Source: Paenibacillus_T sp033239625 (lineage in GTDB: Bacteria > Bacillota > Bacilli > Paenibacillales > Paenibacillaceae). From it: a DNA stretch of 64,000 bases. The notes under the pieces were generated by a model. It did not search any database. It had not been told where the DNA came from and saw only the letters and a program-made list of their open reading frames with translations. This document shows, piece after piece, positions 1 to 7,987 of the stretch. The translations under genes and the position numbers were made by a program. Each line of letters begins with the position of its first letter. The first letter of the stretch is position 1. The stretch is from the NCBI RefSeq assembly GCF_033239625.1, contig NZ_BTCK01000025.1, positions 1 to 64,000 of the forward strand, read 5' to 3'.

Positions 1-369
1 CAGAAGTGCACCTACGCATAGCGCGAACGCCGCCGCGGGCGCCCGAAGGTGCAGAAGTGCACCATATGTGAGTGGAAATGACGGGACAGACGCAATAAGG
101 TGCAAAAGTGCACCATATTCGTGTGCGCATGTCGCGCCGGGCACAATAAGGTGCAGAAGTGCACCATATGTGAGTGGAAATGGTGGGACAGACGCAATAA
201 GGTGCAGAAGTGCACCATATTCGTGTGCGCATGCCGCTCCGGGCGCAATATGGTGCAGAAGTGCACCATATTCGCGCAAACATGCCGCTCCGGGCGCCCG
301 AAGGTGCAGAAGTGCACCTATGCATAGCGCGAACGCCGCCGTGAGCACCCGAAGGTGCACTTCTGCACC
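1..369. repeat. 51-bp tandem array of 16-bp palindromes (cluster A)
   Basis: A 16-bp hairpin, GGTGCA-GAAG-TGCACC, recurs at 48, 99, 150, 201, 252, 303 and 354, with a truncated copy at 1-12, so the period is exactly 51 bp. The copy at 99 has loop AAAG and the copy at 354 has the loop inverted to CTTC. The 35-bp spacers are not unique. They fall into a few types in the order T1, T2, T3, T2, T3, T4, T1, so there is also a 102-bp higher-order repeat. T4 is a mosaic of T3 and T1. Because 51 is divisible by three, the array stays open in several frames, but the products are pure 17-residue repeats and I do not call a gene. It lies downstream of the lacZ terminator and continues off the left edge. 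Confidence 0.9.
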
Positions 370-447
370 TACGCACTGCACTGCGAGCGGCACGCCGCGC
401 ATCCAGCCTACGGCAAGCACCGCACCCAGCCTACGGCTGGACGCAAA

Positions 448-483
448 AACACCCCCTGCCAATTCACCTTGGCAGGGGGTGTT
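448..483 (-). terminator. Intrinsic terminator of the GH2 beta-galactosidase gene
   Basis: Perfect 15-bp arms (448-462 and 469-483, core CACCCCCTGCC) with a 6-nt loop. Read on the minus strand they are followed by TTTTTG. The stem ends just beyond the stop codon at 489. Confidence 0.9.
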
Positions 484-488
484 CTCAC

Positions 489-3400
489 TTACACCGGTTT
501 CACCGTAAACCGCAGGCTGTACGTGCGGTTCGCCGGCAGCGTGTACTCCGCGTGCGTCGGAGCGCCCCAGCTGTCGTCGCCGCCAACGCCCATTTGCTTG
601 TCGTTGACGCGGATGATCGTGTGCTGCGACACTGGCAGCTTGTAGCCGTGGTCAGCCGCTTCGAGCTCTTCCGGCGTCCATGGGAGCGCGCTCCACTCCA
701 TGAGACCTGCGCTGTCGAAGAGCAGACCGGCACCGTTCGCACCCGTTACGGAAGCGAAGCGTACGTCCGTCTTGTTGCCGCACTCTTGCGGCTTCAAGTA
801 AGGGACGTACTGCGAACCGACCGTGCCGGCGAAGAGACCGAGACGCGCGCTCTTCTTGCGGTCCCAATGGTTCTCGTGCGGCCCGCGGCCATACCATTCG
901 ATCGCATCCAGACCGCCGTCCAGCACGAACAACATGCCGAACTCCGGCAAGTCAGGCAGCTTATCGCTGCCTGGCAGCAGATCCTGCTGCACCACGATAG
1001 AACCGTCAGGACGAATATCATATTGAACGGTTACTGTCGATGCCGGCACGGTTGCAACCGTAAGCACGGCCGTCACGACGCAGTGACCGCCATCCATCCG
1101 CCAAGCGAACTCGACGAGCTGCTGCGAGTTAGACGCCTCTTTCCATACCGCACAGCGCTCCGGCATTTTGTTGCCGCGGTCGTTGTCCGTCGGCGCACGC
1201 CAGAAGTTCGGACGAACTGGCGCGAACAGGCGCTCTTGACCGGCAGCCGAGCGATACGATACGAGCTGCCCCGTCGAGCGATTGAACGCAACGGTCAGCA
1301 GCTCGCCAGCTACCGTCAGCAAACCGCCATCTTCCACTACGCGAAGCGCTGCATTTGCATTTCCTGCACTGCCCGCAGCCTCGATGCCAGCACCAGGACG
1401 CACAACCGTCGAACGCGGCGCCACAACAAACTGCTCCCAAGCAACTTCATGCCCAGCTTCCGCCCAAGTCGTCGCCGAACGAAGCACGAGCGACACCGTC
1501 AATACCGCTTCACGTCCAGCACGCTCTGCAGCATCAATCGCTGCCAATGGAACCACGGCTTCAACCTCTTCACCAGGCGCAGCCGAGACAACGAACTGTC
1601 CTTTCTGCACGACTGTGCCCTCCAGCTCAACCTTCCAAGCCAGATCATATACGCCAAGATCGGTGAACAGGTTCTTGTTCTTCAGCCGAATGCGGCCAGA
1701 AGCCGGATCAACCGCTGTGAAATCAACGTTCTGGTAGCAGCGCTTCACTTCATCCAGCTTCGGCGTAACCGTCCGGTCACCGAACAGGAGGCCGTTGCCG
1801 CTAAAGTTGCCGTCATGCGGCGATTCGCCGAAGTCGCCGCCATACGCGAGGTATTCGACGCCGTCTGCCGTCTTGGTACGGATCGCTTGATCGACCCAGT
1901 CCCAGATGAAGCCGCCCTGGATGATCGGATACTTGTCGAACAACTCCGTGTACTTATGCAGTCCGCCGCACGAGTTGCCCATTGCATGGGAGTATTCACA
2001 CAGAATGTATGGCTTCTTCGGATTGTTTCGTGCGTATCTCTCAACATCAACCGCTCTAACATACATCGTCGATTCGATATCGGATGCCGCTTCCGATGCG
2101 CGCCAGTGGAAGATGCCCTCGTAGTGCACCAGACGCGTAGGATCGACCTCGTGCAAATAATCGTGCATCGCGACAAAATTGTCTCCGCCGAACGCTTCAT
2201 TGCCGAGCGACCAGATAATGACGGAAGGGTGATTCTTATCCCGCTGGAACATCGAGTTGCAGCGATCGATAACGTTCGCTCGCCATTCCGGATGGCTCGC
2301 CGGCACGTTGTGCGGCAGCAATTCCTTCTGACCATACGACCAGGAACCATGCGTCTCCAGATTCGTCTCGTCGATGACATACAAACCGTATTCATCGCAC
2401 AGCTCGTACCAGATCGGCTGGTTCGGATAGTGCGAGGTGCGGACCGCGTTTATGTTGTAGCTCTTCATCAACTTGATGTCGCGAATCATATCCTCGACGC
2501 CAAGCGCACGGCCTGTCTCGCAGCTGAACTCGTGGCGGTTCGTACCTTTGAATACGATCCGTTTACCGTTGATGTGCATGATGCCATCCTTGAGCTCGAA
2601 CGTGCGGAAGCCGACGCGGCAGCTAACGGTTTCAACCAGTTCGCCAGCAGCATCCCTTATCGAAATGACCAGCGTATACAGATTCGGCGTCTCTGCGCTC
2701 CATTTCAACGGATTGCTGACCGCGGCAGCAAGCTTCAGTTCAATCTCGCCTGCATCACCGATAACTCCCTCGCTCGAGATCGCCTCTGTCAGTACAGTCG
2801 AACCAGCCGCATCATACAGCTGCGCCTCCAGCTTGAAGTCGCCGCCCGCATGCTCCCAGTAGCGCTCGACGCGAACGTCCAGCTCCAGATTAGCGTCCGC
2901 ATAATCCGCATCCAGCTGCGTGCGCACGAAGAAGTCCGCTACGTGCAGCTGCGGCGTCGAGTACAAATACACATCGCGGAAGATGCCGCTCAGCCGCCAG
3001 AAGTCCTGATCCTCCAGCCAGCTGGCGTCGCACCAGCGATACACTTCAACGGCCAGCTTGTTCTCGCCTTCGATCAAGTATGGCGTCAGATCGAACTCCG
3101 CCGGCGTGAAGGTATCCTCGCTATAGCCGACGAGTTCGCCGTTCAGCCAGACGTAGAAAGCGGCTTCAACGCCTTGGAAGCTGATGTACACCGGTTGTCC
3201 CGCCCATGCCGTCGGAACCGTGAATGTCCGGATGTAAGAGCCAACCGGGTTATAGACAGTCGGGGCAAAAGGAGGCTTGAGGTCCGGCTCGCGCTCTGCC
3301 CACGGATAACGTACGTTCGTATATTGCGGGTAGTCGAAGCCTTGGAACTGCCAATGCGACGGCACGGGCATGTCCACCCAGCCGCTGTAATCGAAGTCCG

Positions 3401-3638
3401 TCTCATAGAAGTTCGCAATCCGCTGCGAAGGCGTCTCGGCGAATGCGAATTTCCACACGCCGTTCAGCGACTTGTAATAAGGCGAGCTTGTATGTTTGCC
3501 CTCAAGCGCTTGTTCTAACGAAGGGAAAGGCATCAAGAAAGCATGCGCTTTCATACGATTCAATTCGAAAATTTCCGGGTTATTATTCCATTCCGGGTAG
3601 CCATTCGCAGGCGGTTCATATACCCATTTGGGACGCAA
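489..3638 (-). CDS. lacZ: Beta-galactosidase, glycoside hydrolase family 2 (LacZ type)
   Basis: Cytoplasmic GH2 enzyme hydrolysing terminal beta-D-galactosides. The 1049-residue length is that of LacZ (about 1020-1050). In order: a jelly-roll sugar-binding domain (about 50-215), an immunoglobulin-like domain (to about 330), a TIM barrel (about 340-640), and a C-terminal beta-sandwich small-chain domain (about 770-1045). The acid/base Glu is in SLGNEAFGG (near residue 477) and the nucleophile Glu in ILCEYSHAMGNS (near 547). There is no signal peptide. The start is TTG, preceded by AAGGAGA at a spacing of 8-9 nt; no ATG fits as well. It appears monocistronic, with its own terminator. It is separate from the GH42 galactosidase at 39.5-41.6 kb, so two unrelated beta-galactosidases are present. 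Confidence 0.95.
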   Translation of the reverse strand: MRPKWVYEPPANGYPEWNNNPEIFELNRMKAHAFLMPFPSLEQALEGKHTSSPYYKSLNGVWKFAFAETPSQRIANFYETDFDYSGWVDMPVPSHWQFQGFDYPQYTNVRYPWAEREPDLKPPFAPTVYNPVGSYIRTFTVPTAWAGQPVYISFQGVEAAFYVWLNGELVGYSEDTFTPAEFDLTPYLIEGENKLAVEVYRWCDASWLEDQDFWRLSGIFRDVYLYSTPQLHVADFFVRTQLDADYADANLELDVRVERYWEHAGGDFKLEAQLYDAAGSTVLTEAISSEGVIGDAGEIELKLAAAVSNPLKWSAETPNLYTLVISIRDAAGELVETVSCRVGFRTFELKDGIMHINGKRIVFKGTNRHEFSCETGRALGVEDMIRDIKLMKSYNINAVRTSHYPNQPIWYELCDEYGLYVIDETNLETHGSWSYGQKELLPHNVPASHPEWRANVIDRCNSMFQRDKNHPSVIIWSLGNEAFGGDNFVAMHDYLHEVDPTRLVHYEGIFHWRASEAASDIESTMYVRAVDVERYARNNPKKPYILCEYSHAMGNSCGGLHKYTELFDKYPIIQGGFIWDWVDQAIRTKTADGVEYLAYGGDFGESPHDGNFSGNGLLFGDRTVTPKLDEVKRCYQNVDFTAVDPASGRIRLKNKNLFTDLGVYDLAWKVELEGTVVQKGQFVVSAAPGEEVEAVVPLAAIDAAERAGREAVLTVSLVLRSATTWAEAGHEVAWEQFVVAPRSTVVRPGAGIEAAGSAGNANAALRVVEDGGLLTVAGELLTVAFNRSTGQLVSYRSAAGQERLFAPVRPNFWRAPTDNDRGNKMPERCAVWKEASNSQQLVEFAWRMDGGHCVVTAVLTVATVPASTVTVQYDIRPDGSIVVQQDLLPGSDKLPDLPEFGMLFVLDGGLDAIEWYGRGPHENHWDRKKSARLGLFAGTVGSQYVPYLKPQECGNKTDVRFASVTGANGAGLLFDSAGLMEWSALPWTPEELEAADHGYKLPVSQHTIIRVNDKQMGVGGDDSWGAPTHAEYTLPANRTYSLRFTVKPV

Positions 3639-3685
3639 TATGTATCTCTCCTTGTGTGAATGTTTAGTATTTCATACATACCTTC

Positions 3686-3691
3686 ATTATA
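3686..3691 (-). promoter_or_regulatory. Possible -10 box for lacZ
   Basis: On the minus strand TATAAT lies about 50 nt upstream of the TTG start. No good -35 is seen at 17 nt. A weak cre-like stretch (TGTAAACGCGAATA, 3701-3714 on the plus strand; two mismatches to TGNAANCGNWNNCA) lies just upstream, so catabolite control is possible but not shown. Confidence 0.35.
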
Positions 3692-3748
3692 TGACGTTGT
3701 TGTAAACGCGAATATATAAGATTTCAGTGGTTTTCTATCAAAAAATAA

Positions 3749-3777
3749 ACCCAGCGGCGCATGAATCGCCGCTGGGT
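3749..3777 (-). terminator. Intrinsic terminator after the beta-propeller gene
   Basis: Arms ACCCAGCGGCG and CGCCGCTGGGT (11 bp) with a 7-nt loop. On the minus strand they are followed by a T-rich run (TTATTTTTTG). Confidence 0.85.
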
Positions 3778-3785
3778 CATCACCA

Positions 3786-4892
3786 TTATCGTTTCACAAG
3801 ACGCAAACGCCGCTTCGGACGAGGCGCAATGACCGCAACGTTATTGTCCTGTTGATTAACGGTATACAGCTTGTTGCTCCGCATGTTCACAACGCCTGCA
3901 ATGACGCCTTGGCCCGGCGACACCGTGTTAATGACGCGGTTCGTCCGTCCATTAATCGCGGTTACCGTCGTCGGCACGGCGTCCGATCCAAGCGTGGCGG
4001 AGAAGATCCGGTTCGTCTTGCGATCAATATAGATCTGAATCGGGAATATACCATCTGTAATTCTGGCAACGACCCGATTCGTCTTCGTATTGATAACATT
4101 CACAACGCGAGAAGAATCATCAGGTGCATAAATTCTGCTTGTGCGTGGATTGATGCCGAACACACCTACCTCGCCTATGCCCGTGATCGTCGTAACGATG
4201 CGATTCGTCTTCCCGTTGATGACAACCAAGCCTCTGCTTGTTGCAACATAGATCCTGTTCGTTCGACTATTCTGCTTAACTACAGTCGGGAAATCGCCAA
4301 CGGTCAAGTTTTTGATCACCCGATTCGTGGCGCCATTGATGATCGTAACCGTCCTGCCGCCCGTACTAAGCACATAGATCCGGTTCGTCCGTTCATTGAC
4401 CGCGATCGTGAAGCCGCCGCCGAAGTTCGGATTTTGTGCGCCGACCCGAACGGTCGCAATGACGCGAGCGCCTGCGCCGCTGATGACCGATAACGTATTG
4501 TTGTCATGATTCAGTACGTAAATGCGGTTCGTCCGCCGATTGACAGCCAGCCCAATCGGATTGGGGCCGACTTTCACGAGTGCGACCACTCGATTTAATG
4601 CTCCATTAATGACAGCGACTTGTTTCGTAAAAGAGGACACATAGATCATATTCGTGCGCGCGTTGACTGCTGCCTGCGCGGAGCCATCGGGAATCTTGAT
4701 CGTCCGGATCACGCGATCCGTTGCACTGTTAATGACCGACACCGTGCTGGGGATGCTGGGCGTGCCATTGTTTACAACATAGATGCGCCTCGTTCGGACG
4801 TTGAAGACAGCATCCGTCGGATTGCGGCCAACGCGTATTTTCTTAATGACGCGATACACTTCTGATGTTTGTTTCGCTGCTATCGTTTTCAT
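3786..4892 (-). CDS. YncE-like seven/eight-bladed beta-propeller repeat protein
   Basis: A 368-residue protein of about eight units of roughly 42-46 residues. Each carries an outer-strand signature of the type RTNRIYV, followed by a strand of the type VxVINGxTNRVI. This is the YVTN/YncE propeller fold, usually secreted or periplasmic. Here there is no signal peptide and no lipobox, and the protein starts directly with MKTIAAKQ and ends in a basic tail (PKRRLRLVKR). It is rich in Asn, Thr, Val and Arg. No ligand can be inferred. The Shine-Dalgarno sequence is weak (GGAGCG too far upstream), so the start is uncertain. It is transcribed alone, divergently from the lipoprotein at 5043. Confidence 0.75.
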   Translation of the reverse strand: MKTIAAKQTSEVYRVIKKIRVGRNPTDAVFNVRTRRIYVVNNGTPSIPSTVSVINSATDRVIRTIKIPDGSAQAAVNARTNMIYVSSFTKQVAVINGALNRVVALVKVGPNPIGLAVNRRTNRIYVLNHDNNTLSVISGAGARVIATVRVGAQNPNFGGGFTIAVNERTNRIYVLSTGGRTVTIINGATNRVIKNLTVGDFPTVVKQNSRTNRIYVATSRGLVVINGKTNRIVTTITGIGEVGVFGINPRTSRIYAPDDSSRVVNVINTKTNRVVARITDGIFPIQIYIDRKTNRIFSATLGSDAVPTTVTAINGRTNRVINTVSPGQGVIAGVVNMRSNKLYTVNQQDNNVAVIAPRPKRRLRLVKR

Positions 4893-5042
4893 CGTGTCGA
4901 GTTCCGCACGCTCCTTCGCACTAGGTACACGACACTATATTCGAGGGAGATTGGACAATGAGACGGCACGTCTGCCTATTTCACATCCATAGCGTAACTA
5001 AATGAATCCGACATGCGTCTATGAGGTACGAGGTGATCAAGA

Positions 5043-5639
5043 ATGAAACAAACCAAACGATGGACAGGTATAAGTCTGCTGCTAATGCTCGTATTTGCTT
5101 TAATGCTAGGGTCATGCGGGGATAAGAAGAAGAGCACGAACGCTGACGGCTCGCAAACACCGGCTAACCTGAATACGGACGCGGTACCGCAAGTCCAAGA
5201 AGTGAAGGAAGGCGACTTCGTCTATAGGCTTGTCGCCGAGACGGCAGAGGATCACGCTGCAGACAGCGTGAAGCTGTACGCAGAGCTCGAATATGTAGGG
5301 GATCAGGATGAAGTGACGATTACGCATGCGATGTCGCCGTTTTATTTTCCAATGAAAGAAACAACCAGAGGCTACGATATCGGTTATATGATGGAGGAAC
5401 CGCTGATCACGACCGCCTTGAAGAAAGGCGAGCCGCTTCGGGAGGACTATTACCGTTCCGGCGGGTACTCCGCGGATCAAGATCCGGAGGCGTATATTGC
5501 GTTCATGAAAGAGTTCATGGAGAAGGGCTTCCTGCCAGGCCGTTATGAGGTCAACGGGTTCGCTGATTTCAACCTGCTTGTTGGCGAGAAACCTGAGCCT
5601 CATAAGCTGTCGGCGACCGTTGCATTCACGGTCAAATAG
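5043..5639 (+). CDS. Putative lipoprotein of unknown function
   Basis: A 198-residue protein with a lipoprotein signal peptide: basic MKQTKR, a hydrophobic stretch, then the lipobox LGSC with the lipidated Cys at about residue 25. A Lys/Ser/Thr/Asn-rich tether follows. The rest (about 55-198) alternates beta-strand-like segments and ends in TVAFTVK, which suggests a compact beta-sandwich exposed outside the membrane. I do not recognise a named family. The start has GAGGTG at a suitable distance. It ends about 100 bp before the proS leader. Confidence 0.7.
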   Translation: MKQTKRWTGISLLLMLVFALMLGSCGDKKKSTNADGSQTPANLNTDAVPQVQEVKEGDFVYRLVAETAEDHAADSVKLYAELEYVGDQDEVTITHAMSPFYFPMKETTRGYDIGYMMEEPLITTALKKGEPLREDYYRSGGYSADQDPEAYIAFMKEFMEKGFLPGRYEVNGFADFNLLVGEKPEPHKLSATVAFTVK

Positions 5640-5739
5640 CAGTTGACTCGCAGGGCGCAATTGCGCTAATGTTACCACATAAGATTGAAGAGGTATTCGA
5701 GCCTCTCGAAAGGCCTCATTGCCTGATTAGAATATCGAA

Positions 5740-5998
5740 ACAACAGCGCTGACCAAGGCCAGTCGTTCAATGATCGCAAGTCCAGAGAGGAAGCTCGCCG
5801 GCTGCAAGGCTTCCCGCAAGCGATCGAACGATTCTCCTACCTTGCGAGCTGCAGCATCGGCGATCCCGCCGATCAAGCTGCCGGCATTATGCCGTTATGG
5901 TAAGAAAGGATTGTAGAGAAGCGGCAGCATTGCTTCACTTACGGTCAAATGAAGGGTGGTACCACGACGCATTCGTCCCTGACGGATGCGTCTTTTTG
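5740..5998 (+). promoter_or_regulatory. T-box riboswitch leader for proS (tRNA-Pro)
   Basis: A leader that reads the charging state of tRNA-Pro. The T-box core AAGGGTGGTACCACG is at 5952-5966. Its TGGT bulge can pair with the ACCA end of uncharged tRNA whose discriminator base is A, as in tRNA-Pro. Downstream is a terminator with arms GACGCATTCG (5966-5975) and CGGATGCGTC (5983-5992) followed by TTTTT. Upstream, a stem-I-like region has AGAGAGGAAGC and GGCTGCAAG (about 5785-5815), and CCT at 5836-5838 followed by A is a good specifier candidate for proline. The upstream boundary is approximate. Confidence 0.9.
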
Positions 5999-6031
5999 TT
6001 GTTTCCGATCGTACTTTAAGGAGGATCCATT

Positions 6032-7759
6032 ATGCGTCAAAATCAATTACTGCTATCCACTCTGCGCGAATCGCCAGGCGATGCAGAAGCAATCAGCCAC
6101 CAGCTCATGCTGCGTGCAGGCTATATCCGTCAAGTAGCAGCGGGAATCTACACCTACATGCCGCTTGGGAGACGCGTGCTGCGTAAAGTAGAGGAGATCG
6201 TTCGCGAGGAGATGGATCGAGCAGGTGCGCAAGAGCTGCTCATGCCTGCGCTTCAGCCAGCCGAGCTGTGGAAGGAATCAGGCCGCTATGGCGTATACGG
6301 CCCAGAGCTGATGCGGCTGCAGGACCGTCATGAACGCGAGTTCGCGCTAGGACCGACGCATGAAGAAGTCATTACGACACTCGTGCGCAATGAGATCAGC
6401 AGCTACCGCCGTCTGCCTGTGACGCTGTACCAGATTCAGACGAAATTCCGCGATGAACGCCGCCCTCGTTTCGGGCTGCTGCGCGGACGCGAATTTCTCA
6501 TGAAGGATGCTTACTCCTTCGACACCGATTGGGAAGGATTGGACGCTTCCTATCAGCAGATGTATAAGGCGTACCACCGCATCTTCGAACGGTGCGGACT
6601 GAACTTCCGTGCGGTCGAAGCGGATGCTGGCGCGATCGGCGGCGAAGGCGGCACGCATGAATTCATGGCACTGGCCGACATTGGCGAGGACACGATTGCG
6701 GCATGTACGTGCTGCGGTTATGCAGCGAATCTGGAGAAGGCGACATCCAGAGCGTCAGCTGGCGAAGACAGCCACGCTCATGACCAAGCGAAGGCTTCCA
6801 CCCCAGCAATAGAGAAGTTCCATACGCCAAGCATCCGTACGATCGATCAACTGGTGCAGTCGGTTGGCGCTGCGGCTTCGGATATTTTGAAGACGGTCGT
6901 ATTCGTTGCTGATGAGCAGGTTGTTGCTGTGGTCGTCCGCGGCGATCACGAAATCAACGAGCTGAAGGTGAAACACTACCTCGGCGCTGAAGACATTGCG
7001 ATTGCGGATGCCGAGACGGTGCTTCGACTGACCGGCGTACCGACGGGTTTTATCGGACCAGTCGGATTGACGCTGAAAGTGCTTGTCGACCATGCGGCAG
7101 CCGCTCTGACGAACGGCATTGCGGGAGCTAACGAAGGCGATTATCACTATCGCAATGTGCAGCCAGGCCGCGACTTCGAGCTGACGCATACAGGCGACTT
7201 CCGTAATGCGGCAGAAGGCGACGGCTGTCCGAATTGCGCGGACGGAACGCTGCAATTCTATCGCGGCATCGAGGTCGGACATGTGTTCAAGCTTGGAACG
7301 AAGTACAGCGAGAAGCTTGGTGCGCAGTTCTTAGATAGCGCGGGCAAATCGCAGACGATGATTATGGGCTGCTACGGCATCGGCGTATCGCGTGTGCTGT
7401 CGGCTGTTGTGGAGCAGCATTACGATGCGAACGGCATCATCTGGCCGATGGGAATTGCGCCTTATCAGGTGCACCTAATTCCAATCGCAGTGAAGGACGA
7501 GGCACAGATGCAGGCGGCGCTAGAGCTGTATGAACGGTTGCAGGCGAACGGGGTTGAAGTGCTGCTGGACGATCGCGATGAACGCCCGGGCGTGAAGTTC
7601 AAGGATTCGGACCTTATCGGCATTCCGCTCCGCATTGTTGTCGGCCGCGATATCGCATCGGGCCAGGTTGAATATGTCGAGCGCCGAGCTGGCGAGAAGC
7701 AAGTGATCGGGACCGAAGAGGCAATCGAGCGCGTCCTGGCGGCAGTTAGAGGTCGGTAA
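6032..7759 (+). CDS. proS: Proline--tRNA ligase (bacterial type with editing domain)
   Basis: Class II synthetase that charges tRNA-Pro in the cytoplasm. The 575 residues match the bacterial form. Motif 1 is in the N-terminal 60 residues. Motif 2 is seen as FRDERRPRFGLLRGREF with MKDAYSF following (about 138-160). An INS-type editing insertion runs from about 225 to 410. Motif 3 is GCYGIGVSRVL (about 447). The C-terminal anticodon-binding domain contains LLDDRDERPGVKFKDSDLIG. A Cys-rich stretch (CTCCGYA near 230) opens the insertion. The start has AAGGAGG with a 6-nt spacing. The T-box leader upstream makes expression rise when tRNA-Pro is uncharged. Confidence 0.97.
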   Translation: MRQNQLLLSTLRESPGDAEAISHQLMLRAGYIRQVAAGIYTYMPLGRRVLRKVEEIVREEMDRAGAQELLMPALQPAELWKESGRYGVYGPELMRLQDRHEREFALGPTHEEVITTLVRNEISSYRRLPVTLYQIQTKFRDERRPRFGLLRGREFLMKDAYSFDTDWEGLDASYQQMYKAYHRIFERCGLNFRAVEADAGAIGGEGGTHEFMALADIGEDTIAACTCCGYAANLEKATSRASAGEDSHAHDQAKASTPAIEKFHTPSIRTIDQLVQSVGAAASDILKTVVFVADEQVVAVVVRGDHEINELKVKHYLGAEDIAIADAETVLRLTGVPTGFIGPVGLTLKVLVDHAAAALTNGIAGANEGDYHYRNVQPGRDFELTHTGDFRNAAEGDGCPNCADGTLQFYRGIEVGHVFKLGTKYSEKLGAQFLDSAGKSQTMIMGCYGIGVSRVLSAVVEQHYDANGIIWPMGIAPYQVHLIPIAVKDEAQMQAALELYERLQANGVEVLLDDRDERPGVKFKDSDLIGIPLRIVVGRDIASGQVEYVERRAGEKQVIGTEEAIERVLAAVRGR

Positions 7760-7897
7760 GGTTTAGGCTGGCGTAAGCGGCAGCGTGCATGACGGATTCC
7801 ATTTCTGGGAAAAATGGTTCCGAAACTTCTTCCGTTCTAATCGACAGATGTTTACAGCAGATCGCGACACAGGTATCATTTGGTACATCGGAGAGCA

Positions 7898-7974
7898 GAG
7901 TGACTTTGAGAAAGCGGAGTAACTTTGAGCCATGCGCTCAAAGATCCTGATGTCTCACTCAAAGATTCTGATGT
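7898..7974 (+). repeat. Short direct and inverted repeats in the DUF445 gene leader
   Basis: Two near-identical 13-mers (GAGTGACTTTGAG at 7898, GAGTAACTTTGAG at 7917) are followed by two near-identical 17-mers (CTCAAAGATCCTGATGT at 7937 and 7958, one mismatch). CTTTGAG and CTCAAAG are complementary. CTTTGAGC (7923-7930) and GCTCAAAG (7936-7943) form a perfect 8-bp stem with a 5-nt loop. The pattern ends at the Shine-Dalgarno sequence, so it could act on the mRNA leader or as a protein-binding array. Confidence 0.7.
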
Positions 7975-7987
7975 AAGGAGGTTCACC

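Noticed and set aside
1..369. CRISPR array
   Set aside because: Regular spacing and palindromic repeats look similar, but the repeat is only 16 bp, spacers recur in types and are mosaic, and there are no cas genes in the window.
12..508. Overlapping repeat-encoded proteins on both strands in cluster A
   Set aside because: Frames stay open only because the 51-bp period is a multiple of three. The products are pure 17-residue repeats, and no ribosome site or normal composition supports them.
552..3518. Long open frame antisense to lacZ
   Set aside because: It is the complement of a well-supported GH2 gene, Arg- and Val-rich with no domain, a typical shadow in high-GC DNA.
7925..7987. N-terminal extension of the DUF445 protein
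   Set aside because: The extra residues are encoded by direct repeats, and a good ribosome site with ATG lies at 7988.
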